The position numbers were made by a program, and so were the translations under genes. The notes under the pieces were generated by a model, which was not told the DNA's origin, made no database searches, and saw only the letters and a program-made list of their open reading frames with translations. This document shows positions 37,776 to 45,843 of a stretch of 64,000 nt of DNA, one piece after another. Source of the DNA: Hydrogenophaga taeniospiralis CCUG 15921. GTDB lineage: Bacteria; Pseudomonadota; Gammaproteobacteria; Burkholderiales; Burkholderiaceae_C. The stretch covers positions 62,001 to 126,000 of the forward strand of contig NZ_BCWR01000012.1 of assembly GCF_001592305.1 (NCBI RefSeq), given 5' to 3'. The stretch's first letter is position 1. Each line of letters starts with the position of its first letter.

Positions 37776-38395
37776 TTAGCGCACTCCATGATCCAGTGTG
37801 TGTAGGGAATCCACTTGCGATGGCGCAGTTTTCCTTCAACACGCGCAAATGAGCTCATCGCAAGAAGTTCGTACGCTTCTGCATCACGAACGTTCTGCCC
37901 ACGATCTTTTGATATCAGGTAGTGCGCTATTGCGCTTTGCTTGTCAGCAAAACATGGATCAATGGAAATCAATCGCCCACTGTCCTTAAGAGCTGTGTAT
38001 GCCAGAGAAAAAAGCTCCTTAGCCTGTCCGTCATTCAAGTGGTGCAAAATACCCAACGCCAGCACCGTGTCAAACCTGGGTAAATCAGCCAATATCGATT
38101 CACTAAGCAAGCCACTATGAAAATGGCCCCGTGCGCCATACTTCTCTTTGGCTGCCAAAACGTATTCTGGGCTTATATCGAAACCCCAGTATTCAATGTT
38201 GTCCGGAAGGTAACGAAGAATTTCCGAAGTCCCGGAACCAATATCCAATATTCGAAACCCGGCCTCAGGGCGAATAAATTCATCAGTTAGCTCTCGACGC
38301 GATTCATGAGCCCCCATGATTTTTTGAAACGAATCATAGATGATAGGCACTGAAAGCACGGCCCTAACGCCGTTTGTAATTTGCCCCATTTTCAA
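37772..38395 (-). CDS. Class I SAM-dependent methyltransferase, glycan operon
   Basis: 207 residues. SAM loop FRILDIGSGTSEILRYL near residue 50, the acidic end of beta-2 in YWGFDISPEY, then VLALGILHHLNDGQA (motif IV). It resembles UbiE/Coq5-type fold methyltransferases found in O-antigen clusters. Likely methylates a sugar hydroxyl or amino group; substrate unknown. 4-nt overlaps on both sides show tight translational coupling. AT-richer codon use than the flanking chromosome. Confidence 0.85.
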   Translation of the reverse strand: MKMGQITNGVRAVLSVPIIYDSFQKIMGAHESRRELTDEFIRPEAGFRILDIGSGTSEILRYLPDNIEYWGFDISPEYVLAAKEKYGARGHFHSGLLSESILADLPRFDTVLALGILHHLNDGQAKELFSLAYTALKDSGRLISIDPCFADKQSAIAHYLISKDRGQNVRDAEAYELLAMSSFARVEGKLRHRKWIPYTHWIMECAK

Positions 38396-38769
38396 CCTCT
38401 CGAAATCACGACAACCCCAACAACGACCAAAGCACTGCCAATCAACTTGGTCACACTCAAGGTCTCGTTGAACAAGAAGAATGCTGCAACCAAAACCAAA
38501 ATATAGTTCAAGCTCACAAAAGGATAGGCATAGCTGATTTCAAATTTGGTCATTGCAAGCATCCACGAAACGCCTGCCAAAAATGTTGCAACTATCCCGG
38601 AAAGCACCCAAGGGGTAAATAATAAGTTGATAACATAACTTGCCTTACCGGATGTATCAACGGGTAATGGACCAGCAGCCATGACTTGCCAACGCATCAC
38701 AAGCTGGCTATAAACGGTGAAAATTATGGTGGCAAAAATAAAAAAATGATCAACAATTCGTGCCATCAA
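38392..38769 (-). CDS. SMR/EamA-like small membrane transporter (ArnE/F-like flippase candidate)
   Basis: 125 residues with four predicted membrane helices. The order and the segment FEISYAYPFVSLNYILVLVAAFFLFNE followed by KLIGSALVVVGVVVIS fit small multidrug-resistance/EamA half-transporters such as ArnE and ArnF, which flip undecaprenyl-phosphate aminoarabinose. Situated in an operon with an aminotransferase and a GT2 enzyme, a lipid-linked sugar flippase is a natural reading but is inference. Overlaps neighbours by 4 nt. Confidence 0.8.
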   Translation of the reverse strand: MMARIVDHFFIFATIIFTVYSQLVMRWQVMAAGPLPVDTSGKASYVINLLFTPWVLSGIVATFLAGVSWMLAMTKFEISYAYPFVSLNYILVLVAAFFLFNETLSVTKLIGSALVVVGVVVISRG

Positions 38770-39689
38770 TCATTCTCCATGACAGCCAAGCCAAAGCCAG
38801 TTTTCCCATATCCATTGCCGTTGTAAATCATGTATCGAACTCCGGCATGATCAAACACAAAAGGATACTCAATCATTTCGGAATCCCAGCCACTGTCTGA
38901 AACCGAGATCCCTGCCATCTCCAGATCGAGTGTCCAGCTCAATCCGTCGGTGCTTTTGGCATAGCCGATGCGGTATTTTTCTCCTGATCCGCTTCGGTAA
39001 GAGAACCACATTTCAAAACCGCCCTGCTTGCACGTCATGACGGTAGGCCTTGAAAAGGCCTGAGCACGTCCAAGCTCGTACGGCACAGCCAAACCGCGCC
39101 GATGCCAGTGATGACCGTCATCAGAAGACGCATGCTGGATGATGTGCAACATCTCGCCATTTCCCGCGTCCCAAGCTCGCGTGGATCCGTACCACATATT
39201 GAAGCCGCCCAGTGGTTTTTCCAGCACCCAAGGATAGGACAAACTGATCGGATCAGTTGAATCGTTGCCCATGAAAGGCTCTGGATTTTCCAGCTCTAGA
39301 GAGAGCGCTGGGGTCACGATCAGCCGGCCGATATCACCACGCCAATGTCCATTTACAGGGGCTTGCCATCCCATGAACAACATGTATCGAATATCATCCA
39401 CTTCGTAACAGTTGCCAATACTCACTCCATCAGCAAAAAAACTACCGATGGGTCCATGTTCAAAAAACGGATGGTAATGCTCAACGATCACTTTCCGCTG
39501 GACGATGTCGACATCGACCGCACCGACAGATGAGCGATTGTTTTCATCGCGCCCACTGAAAAACACACGGTAAACATCATTTCCCATGTGGACGGCCAAA
39601 GGATTTGCCGCATGTGAGTTCAGTTTTGGATGCTGAGCCTTTAAAGTTGGATCATAAAGTTGACCTAGCTTTTTCCAGTATTGGGTCAT
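38766..39689 (-). CDS. Five-bladed beta-propeller protein (glycosidase/GINT1-N-like)
   Basis: 307 residues, no signal peptide. Repeated beta-propeller strands with aromatic and Asp-rich turns are seen: NDVYRVFFSGRDENNRSSVG, MLFMGWQAP, GGFNMWYGSTRAWD, GGFEMWFSYRSGSGEKYRIG and VRYMIYNGNGYGKTGFG. The layout fits the GH32/43/130-like fold, and related propellers sit next to formyl- or glycosyltransferases in O-antigen loci. Being cytoplasmic it may bind or trim an activated sugar rather than degrade polymers. Catalytic acids cannot be named with confidence. 4-nt overlaps at both ends. Confidence 0.72.
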   Translation of the reverse strand: MTQYWKKLGQLYDPTLKAQHPKLNSHAANPLAVHMGNDVYRVFFSGRDENNRSSVGAVDVDIVQRKVIVEHYHPFFEHGPIGSFFADGVSIGNCYEVDDIRYMLFMGWQAPVNGHWRGDIGRLIVTPALSLELENPEPFMGNDSTDPISLSYPWVLEKPLGGFNMWYGSTRAWDAGNGEMLHIIQHASSDDGHHWHRRGLAVPYELGRAQAFSRPTVMTCKQGGFEMWFSYRSGSGEKYRIGYAKSTDGLSWTLDLEMAGISVSDSGWDSEMIEYPFVFDHAGVRYMIYNGNGYGKTGFGLAVMEND

Positions 39690-40351
39690 ATACCTCTTAG
39701 CCTTCCACTAGGAACCTTTGAACGTTCGGTGGCCACACCAATGTACACGCCCTCTGGCTCAGCATCGCCGAGCAACAAAGACCCAGCACCAACCACACAG
39801 CGACCACCAACTTTGATGTGATCTCGGAGCGTGGCATTCACTCCAATAAAACATTGCTCGCCAATTAGCACACCGCCTGAGACGACCACATGCGACGCAA
39901 TGAAGGAGTGATCATGAATAACTGAGTGATGACCAATATGATTGCCACTCCACATGGTCACATTATTGCCAATCTTTACAAATGGTTGAATCGTGTTGTC
40001 CTCCAGAATAAAGCAGTTTTCTCCGATGCACCCATTATTTAGCACTGATGCACGAGAGCTTATGTAGCTCACAAGCCGATATCCTTTTTCTTTTGCCGCA
40101 AGAAACTTCTCCTTGCGAATGGCATTCAGCTTTGAATAGCTCAACGCAACAAAAAAAGCACAGCTTTCCGGTGGATATTTGTCGGCAACATCCTCAAATG
40201 CAACAACAGGCAGCCCACAAAATTCGGGTGCTTGGATGTAGCTTGCATCGACAGTGAAGGCGATCACTTCATATTCAGAGTCAGTGCTGAAATAATAATG
40301 CGCCAGTTGTGCGATATCACCAGAACCGAAGATTACAAGTGACTTTTTCAT
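39686..40351 (-). CDS. NeuD/PglD-like sugar O/N-acyltransferase
   Basis: 221 residues. N-terminal Rossmann-like sugar-binding part (LVIFGSGDIAQLAHYYF), then left-handed beta-helix hexapeptides: ILEDNTIQPFVKIGNNVTMW, GHHSVIHDHSFIASHVVVSG and GVNATLRDHIKVGG. PglD and PerB acetylate UDP- or GDP-4-amino sugars. Next to a Fuc4N-forming aminotransferase, N-acetylation of the 4-amino group (giving Fuc4NAc) is a good hypothesis. The catalytic His is probably in GHHSVIHDH. 4-nt overlaps at both ends. Confidence 0.88.
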   Translation of the reverse strand: MKKSLVIFGSGDIAQLAHYYFSTDSEYEVIAFTVDASYIQAPEFCGLPVVAFEDVADKYPPESCAFFVALSYSKLNAIRKEKFLAAKEKGYRLVSYISSRASVLNNGCIGENCFILEDNTIQPFVKIGNNVTMWSGNHIGHHSVIHDHSFIASHVVVSGGVLIGEQCFIGVNATLRDHIKVGGRCVVGAGSLLLGDAEPEGVYIGVATERSKVPSGRLRGI

Positions 40352-40986
40352 GGCGTTTTCCTGACCAAGATGGTGAACTCATACAACCCGTAATCGTGCA
40401 GCAGCGCAACTTGCTTGGCATAGCGTCGCTTGCACAAGTCGAATAATCGGCAAGGGTCAGCGTAGTAGAGGTAATCGCGCTTCTTGTCCTCGTCGGAATA
40501 GGAGGTCAGGCAATTGAACGAGAATCCAAGCATGCTCGTCCGATCCAGGACATCCAGTGTGCGCTGCAAGTGGTCATACCATTCGGCATCTGTTCGCCCC
40601 AGCCGCACATTGAAGATGCCGCTGGCGACACCGTAATCGGCAACCTGATCCGGCTCCGTGGCGGTAAGGAACCGGCTTAGCGGGGTGGCAGCATGCCGTC
40701 GACCGGCCGCCCGAATCATGTCGGGGGAGACATCAACCCCCAGGTATCTGCAAGACCGCTGCTTGCTCTGAAGGTAGTCCAGTAAGGCGCCATAACCGCA
40801 TCCCAGATCATTCAAGGAGAAGTCGACCGAGGCTGGCAGGACCTTGCTCAGTTGTTCAAAGCGTAGCATCTGACTCTCTGTGCCATTCCAGTCCACTCCG
40901 CCCGGTGTCTCACCGTGCTGTGCCAGCTTGTCGGTGTAGTAGCTCGCGACCTCTGAGAGGATGGTCGTGTTCGTGTCGTGACTCAT
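40348..40986 (-). CDS. SAM-dependent methyltransferase, glycan operon
   Basis: 212 residues from the ATG at 40986 with GGGAG upstream. SAM loop FSLNDLGCGYGALLDYL near residue 57, then YLGVDVSPDMI. It continues FNVRLGRTDAEWYDHLQ, typical of the class-I methyltransferases in polysaccharide clusters. It differs from the methyltransferase at 37772 and probably has a different sugar target. Both ends overlap neighbours by 4 nt. Confidence 0.85.
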   Translation of the reverse strand: MSHDTNTTILSEVASYYTDKLAQHGETPGGVDWNGTESQMLRFEQLSKVLPASVDFSLNDLGCGYGALLDYLQSKQRSCRYLGVDVSPDMIRAAGRRHAATPLSRFLTATEPDQVADYGVASGIFNVRLGRTDAEWYDHLQRTLDVLDRTSMLGFSFNCLTSYSDEDKKRDYLYYADPCRLFDLCKRRYAKQVALLHDYGLYEFTILVRKTP

Positions 40987-41432
40987 ATCGTGCTCCCGGA
41001 GTATCTGTACTTCTTCTGGTCGCGAGTGGACAGATATGGCTCCATCAAAAGAGGCTCCTGGTAGTTCAGGTCCGGGCACTCTCTTTGGCTTGGGGGCAGT
41101 CGCTTGGCATCCAAGTTGTCGGCGATCTTGATCTGTTGGTTTGTGCCCAGACGCATGAAAACGGAATCAACATGCATGGGCGATGCCCGGAGCGTGTGGA
41201 ATTCATAGGCGCTTCGCAGACGTGTTTCGTTGTACGTTTGCACATATTCATCCCGAGTCGGGTTGAACGCTTCGATCGGGTGCGCCAGTTCGTCTGAGGA
41301 ATAGCCAGAGCTGAGAGTGGCATCGCCGAGCCGCCCGACCTGTTCGGCAATCTCATCCAGTTCAGATGCAGGCTTGTCCAGCAGAAGCGCTCCGTAGCTT
41401 GCATCAGGGATGGAGTTGATGTCCGTCGTCAT
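40983..41432 (-). CDS. Hypothetical protein in glycan operon
   Basis: 149 residues that I do not recognise. No signal peptide or membrane helix. The N-terminal half is acidic and helical (DKPASELDEIAEQVGRLGDA), then NPTRDEYVQTYNETRLR and a C-terminal part rich in Arg, Asp and Tyr. The stop overlaps the following methyltransferase start by 4 nt and only 4 nt separate its start from the GT2 gene, so it is a true operon member. It could be a truncated or accessory subunit. Confidence 0.6.
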   Translation of the reverse strand: MTTDINSIPDASYGALLLDKPASELDEIAEQVGRLGDATLSSGYSSDELAHPIEAFNPTRDEYVQTYNETRLRSAYEFHTLRASPMHVDSVFMRLGTNQQIKIADNLDAKRLPPSQRECPDLNYQEPLLMEPYLSTRDQKKYRYSGSTI

Positions 41433-41436
41433 GTGA

Positions 41437-42372
41437 TCACTCCGTTTCAGATGCGCTTCGGTAGATCTGACGAATGATGGTGTAGGGGCGTTGTTTCACC
41501 TCAGAGAAGATCTTGGAAATATATATGCCCTGCACCCCCAGGAAGAAAATGATCAATCCAGCAAACAGCCAGACAGATGCAATAAGTGAGGTGTAGCCGC
41601 CAGGCGGCGCTGAGATGAAGAAGTAGCGAATAAAAAGATATGCAATGAACAGTAACGCAGAAGCCGAAATAAGCAAGCCCGAATAAAACGTATAGACGAG
41701 TGGCAGGCTGCTGAAAGAGGTTATTGCATTGATCAGGTGGCTGAATTTTCCCGACAAGGTATAGGTGGTCGGACTGGTAGAGTGCTTGCGAACGTTCTGC
41801 GTCGATTGTTTGAACCCCGTGATGATCCAAAGACCACCAATGTTCAGGTCTCGTTCCTGGTGGCTCAGCAAGGCTTGCACATACCGCCGGGTCATGAGCC
41901 GGGCAGTGACGATGTTGTTGGGCTGATTGATGCCGGTCAGCATGCGGAACAGTTTGTAGTAGGCACGGCCCGTTAGGCGTTCAAATGCGTCGCCTTTGCG
42001 CTCTCCCTGGACGCCATAGATCACATCGCATCCTTCATTCTGCATCTGCTGGCTGAATGGATTCAACCACTCGGGCTCTTCCTCGAGATCGCTATCTATC
42101 AGAAATACACGCTGACCTCTAGACTGTGCCAAACCAGTCATCATTGCTTTATGATGACCGAAGTTGCGCGACAAATCGACGACGACAACACGTGCGTCAC
42201 TTTGAGCAAGTTCTACAGCCAACTCCAGACTGGCATCCGGTGAGCCATCGTTGACGAATACAATTTCGTAATCATCTTGAACCAACTGCTGTGCAGCAGC
42301 GCTTGCCCTCCGGTAAAACGTATGAATATAGGGGGCCGATTGGTAAAGCGTTGCAACGATTGACAGCTTCAT
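41437..42372 (-). CDS. GT2 glycosyltransferase (ArnC/GtrB-like, undecaprenyl-phosphate sugar transferase)
   Basis: 311 residues. N-terminal GT-A domain: [46 protein letters not shown], and the metal site [11 protein letters not shown]. Two C-terminal membrane helices at ~235-260 and ~270-295 ([30 protein letters not shown]). That is the plan of ArnC, GtrB and DPM1-type enzymes, which load a sugar onto undecaprenyl phosphate. This fits the SMR-like flippase and the GT-C protein of the same locus. Overlaps the WbqC-like gene by 4 nt. Confidence 0.9.
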   Translation of the reverse strand: MKLSIVATLYQSAPYIHTFYRRASAAAQQLVQDDYEIVFVNDGSPDASLELAVELAQSDARVVVVDLSRNFGHHKAMMTGLAQSRGQRVFLIDSDLEEEPEWLNPFSQQMQNEGCDVIYGVQGERKGDAFERLTGRAYYKLFRMLTGINQPNNIVTARLMTRRYVQALLSHQERDLNIGGLWIITGFKQSTQNVRKHSTSPTTYTLSGKFSHLINAITSFSSLPLVYTFYSGLLISASALLFIAYLFIRYFFISAPPGGYTSLIASVWLFAGLIIFFLGVQGIYISKIFSEVKQRPYTIIRQIYRSASETE

Positions 42373-43061
42373 CGTACGTACCTCATATATTTTGGAGAAT
42401 CATTGCCACAGTTGAATAGCAGATCAAGGATCGTAACACCATGCGAAAATTCACCCCAAAGTTGAGGATATTCCGAGTAACCTGAATAATCAAACCAAGT
42501 GAGTTTGATCCCTTTCTCGGTAAAAATCTCTTCCTCTATATATTCTTTAGCCGCTGGACCAGAGATGTACTCCGTACCCCCCGCCTGTGCACAGAGACCA
42601 GCAAGACGCTCTGTCTTTCCGTCCGGCAATGTGTAGTCCCACGAATTCTTGATCGTGGTCTTGATTTCCAGATACTTGCAGATGGCTTCGATAAGATGAC
42701 GGTTCAGTTGTGAAATGTGGGTAAAGAGTCCTTCAGCGTAAATGGGCTCTAACCATGCGGCAATTTCAGTGAAGCAGGGCGCGCGACGATAGTTCTGCAC
42801 CAGTGCCTTCCAATGCGTGGTCGCCCACTCGGCACCGTCGATTTCGGTGTCGCAGATCTTCTGGTGAAATTTCCCCTTTACCAGTACAGGAACGGTGAGC
42901 CATTGAACACCTTGGGGTGTTTTAATCAGATTCCGGTTGCGCCAGTCGCGCTTTGTATATTGCATGTCGTCGTAGAGAATGAACTCATCCACAGCGGCGA
43001 TCATGTCGAAATAGCCCTTCCAGGGGATGTAGTTGGACTGAACGACGGCAACTTTTCTCAA
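42369..43061 (-). CDS. WbqC family protein
   Basis: 230 residues, apparently starting at TTG 43061 with AAGGATGAG upstream; the nearby ATG is out of frame. WbqC pattern: [43 protein letters not shown], and C-terminal [17 protein letters not shown] with [15 protein letters not shown]. WbqC is an old O-antigen locus name; the family is used for 4-amino-sugar or non-templated amino-acid side-chain transfers and its chemistry is not settled. It is the first gene of the operon after a 193-nt AT-rich gap. Confidence 0.88.
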   Translation of the reverse strand: MRKVAVVQSNYIPWKGYFDMIAAVDEFILYDDMQYTKRDWRNRNLIKTPQGVQWLTVPVLVKGKFHQKICDTEIDGAEWATTHWKALVQNYRRAPCFTEIAAWLEPIYAEGLFTHISQLNRHLIEAICKYLEIKTTIKNSWDYTLPDGKTERLAGLCAQAGGTEYISGPAAKEYIEEEIFTEKGIKLTWFDYSGYSEYPQLWGEFSHGVTILDLLFNCGNDSPKYMRYVR

Positions 43062-43149
43062 AACTCATCCTTCACTTTTAAAAGTCAGAAATCACAGAGT
43101 GACTCTAATGGTAGTGGCAGTAATTTTTCAGACACTCAGGATGCATCAA

Positions 43150-43177
43150 GAGATAAGTCAATGCGTGTTTCTGTCAA
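43150..43177 (-). promoter_or_regulatory. Possible sigma-70 promoter of the glycan operon
   Basis: On the minus strand a perfect TTGACA (43177-43172) is followed 16 nt later by TATCTC (43155-43150). It lies in the 193-nt AT-rich gap, about 90 nt upstream of the wbqC-like start. The -10 match is partial. Confidence 0.42.
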
Positions 43178-43254
43178 CATTTTGTCGGAAATTGACTGGA
43201 GCCAATATCTTTGATTAATAAGTAAAAGGCTACGCATCCTGTCACAAGACCGGG

Positions 43255-45291
43255 TTAATCAGGAAGTCGTTGAATGGCGTAGCCCCTAAAGGTCACATGC
43301 TCAGTCCCTAAAGCCCACACACGAAACTCCAGGGTATTCTCTTCTTCAAGCGTAAAAACAATCTCTTGAGGCGCGTCACTTTCCAATAAAAACTTCTCCC
43401 CAAATATCTTTTGATCCAATCCTCCGGCAACATCAATTCGCACAGCCCCATCCGGATTATGGTCTGCAAGCACATCAAAAGTAACTCTATACCTACCCGG
43501 TTTCACCGGTAAGTATGGGCCGTAGTGCAATGCGCCCACCTCACCTCTATTTGCGATCAGTATGTAACCTTTCCCTGCGTCCTGCTTCTGCAGATGGCCG
43601 ACATTTTTGAGCGCGCGCTCGGTTAGAGGAAATCTGCTGAGCTCTTCGTAGCGAGTGTCCCATCCTGGGAGGAGGCGCGCAATGTTCACGGGAAAAACAA
43701 ATATTAGGAATCCATCTATGCGATGCAATTCTTCGTACATTACACCCAACTGCTCCATCAGCCGCCAATTCACCAATTCAACTTCGTTTTCACGAAGCAA
43801 TAAAAAAGTCTTTCCCTGCCAAACCGCAGGACGGTACCATCGATCGGATGACAGATGCCTCATTGGTATTGGCAAGCCATTATTTAACCGAATCTGGCGA
43901 ACTTTGGATTTTTCATTGGAAATTACGGTTAATGCACCTGCATTCCAATAGCTCGCATAGCCATAACGCAGATTCTTTTCAGACAGAAAAGCGACCAGAC
44001 TTTTTTTGCGAGGATTAATTTGCCCTGGCTGAGCAAGGGTCTCAGAGTTTAAAGTGGCCAGGCGATACGTATTGTAAGCACTTGACGCAAAGACGAGCAG
44101 CACCAGTGAAATGGATATCATCCAAATTGGTGGACTAGACCATCGCAATTCAGACACCAATAAGATAATGAAACATAACATCATGCCGGGAACCATATAC
44201 CGCGAACTCTGGATAGGATCGTTCATATCCGGAATCGTCGTCATGATCTGAAGGTACAACGTGAGCAATAAGGAGGAAGCCGCGAATAAAGCGAAGAATT
44301 TCAGGGTGTCGCTGCGATTACTCACCGCTCTCGATATTGCTATTGGCATCAGCACTAGGACCAAGCTCGCAACGCCAAAACGCATGCCAGCATAAAGACC
44401 TCCTATAGAAAATAGAGGTGCATCCGTCAGAGGCAGTCCTCCAAGTTGGGCATACACGCCTTTCAAGCTTAGTGTGACATTTCTTATAATGAGCTCATAC
44501 GATAGCCAACGAGCATTGGATACGCCCACTATATTATTAACGTCTGAGATGGTCGCCATATGCAACACGCTCCCAACTGCCGCACCGATCAATCCAAGAC
44601 CAGCAAGTTTAAAAAAACTGCGCCAATTGGAAGCGGCGCTTGATGAAATCAACCAAGCCAGGGAAATAAAAAGCGGAAGACTGTATGTGACAACTGCGCG
44701 CTTCGGATTGGCCCAATAGACCAATGAAAACAGGATGACCAGCAGCAAGGACCATCTAAGTTTTTTCGTGTCATTGGAAGATAGATACTTTGAAGCAAAA
44801 TAAACCAAATAACAGCAAAGAAGCAGGACCACGCCGTAGCTGACTTGACCGTATAAATTTTCAGCAATGATGCTGGAGATACCGGATGCAAATACCGCTA
44901 CTACTGCTATTCTGCGCCAAGCTGATATTGGGGCAAGGCCGGTTAACAGCCAGACACCATGCAGAATCAGACCAGAAAATACAGCACCGGAAATTGCGTG
45001 GGCGGTAAATCCTGCCGGCATGAATGCCAGCAAAGGTATTATAAATATATGCCCAAAGACGACAAATAAATCGCTATTGACGTGATTCCATTCTCTTGGG
45101 AAATAGCTTTTGGTTTCATATATCTCTCTGGCCAATAGCACCTTTGCCGCGCTGTCTGAATGGAAGTTGGCTTGATAACCAACAAAGACATACCAAAATA
45201 GAAATGCTGTATTTACGAGCAGCAAGGCAAACATTAATATGTTTAAGATTTTAAGCAAACCTTGTTTTTTCAGCACGAAAAATTCATTCAT
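43255..45291 (-). CDS. Large GT-C-type membrane glycosyltransferase candidate with C-terminal beta-domain
   Basis: 678 residues. About eleven membrane helices in the first ~430 residues. The first periplasmic loop reads FHSDSAAKVLLAREIYETKS, the acidic loop motif of GT-C enzymes such as ArnT and PMT that use lipid-linked sugars. The last ~250 residues are soluble, ending in a beta-sandwich-like part (GRYRVTFDVLADHNPDG, EIVFTLEEENTLEFRVW) resembling carbohydrate-binding modules. It could attach the sugar made by the downstream operon. Clearly AT-rich. Alternative: an uncharacterised O-antigen membrane protein. Confidence 0.7.
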   Translation of the reverse strand: MNEFFVLKKQGLLKILNILMFALLLVNTAFLFWYVFVGYQANFHSDSAAKVLLAREIYETKSYFPREWNHVNSDLFVVFGHIFIIPLLAFMPAGFTAHAISGAVFSGLILHGVWLLTGLAPISAWRRIAVVAVFASGISSIIAENLYGQVSYGVVLLLCCYLVYFASKYLSSNDTKKLRWSLLLVILFSLVYWANPKRAVVTYSLPLFISLAWLISSSAASNWRSFFKLAGLGLIGAAVGSVLHMATISDVNNIVGVSNARWLSYELIIRNVTLSLKGVYAQLGGLPLTDAPLFSIGGLYAGMRFGVASLVLVLMPIAISRAVSNRSDTLKFFALFAASSLLLTLYLQIMTTIPDMNDPIQSSRYMVPGMMLCFIILLVSELRWSSPPIWMISISLVLLVFASSAYNTYRLATLNSETLAQPGQINPRKKSLVAFLSEKNLRYGYASYWNAGALTVISNEKSKVRQIRLNNGLPIPMRHLSSDRWYRPAVWQGKTFLLLRENEVELVNWRLMEQLGVMYEELHRIDGFLIFVFPVNIARLLPGWDTRYEELSRFPLTERALKNVGHLQKQDAGKGYILIANRGEVGALHYGPYLPVKPGRYRVTFDVLADHNPDGAVRIDVAGGLDQKIFGEKFLLESDAPQEIVFTLEEENTLEFRVWALGTEHVTFRGYAIQRLPD

Positions 45292-45380
45292 GAAACGTCA
45301 AGTCTTTGATGCGCGGTTAATAAGTTGATTTCATCTACTTTGATTACTTCAAAGCATGAAATTCGATTCTAGGGAGCGGA
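45292..45380. other. Gap between the GT-C gene and the IS remnant
   Basis: 89 nt, AT-rich on the left side, becoming GC-richer from ~45370. Probably carries the promoter of the GT-C gene (leftward). No gene seen. Confidence 0.4.
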
Positions 45381-45843
45381 GGAAGGTCTGCGCACACCCG
45401 TCGACGCGTGAGTTGAGGTGTGCAATTTCAGACGCCGGTGAATTCTGGGCTTCGTCTGGCGTTTCAAGGCCAATGCCCCCTTGTGCTGCATCCCTATTGC
45501 CGTATTCGGGGCACTCATGCACTGAACTCCTGCAAGAGCATTCGGCGGGCCATCCAAAGGTTGGACAGCGCGAACAGTGGATGGAGTTGCACCGTGTTCT
45601 TGATCGGCCCCCGGTAGCCCACTTTCACATGTTTGAAGTGGCGCTGGATCACACGAAACGGATGTTCGACCGCGGGCCGACGGCGCACCGTGGCGGAGCG
45701 GTTGAACCACTGCTGTACGTTGAGGACCTCGCGCTTGCTCGTCCTCTTGGTATTGCGCTCGAATCCGCTCTCGCTCAGGCTCTTTTTTTTCATGGCGCCA
45801 ACGTCGTACTTTTTGTGGCAGCGGGAGGTCTTGCAGACATCCC
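45381..45843 (-). mobile_element. IS5-family insertion sequence remnant (transposase 3' end plus one terminal end)
   Basis: The right edge ends inside transposase coding sequence at 45843, directly against the hydrolase stop. The left edge starts with GGAAGGTCTGCGCAC at 45381, which resembles IS5-group terminal inverted repeats. Only the 3' part is present; the 5' half of the element and its other end are missing. It is immobile on its own and marks a past insertion or recombination at the border of the AT-rich island. Confidence 0.7.
45515..45843 (-). pseudogene. Truncated IS5-family transposase (C-terminal part)
   Basis: The frame reads GDVCKTSRCHKKYDVGAMKK from ~45843 then continues to the stop at 45515. 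The signature VEHPFRVIQRHFKHVKVGYRG and FALSNLWMARRMLLQEF is the classic end of IS5-group DDE transposases; the E of the DDE triad is in VEHPF. The N-terminal two thirds, with both catalytic Asp, are absent, so there is no active enzyme. Confidence 0.85.
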
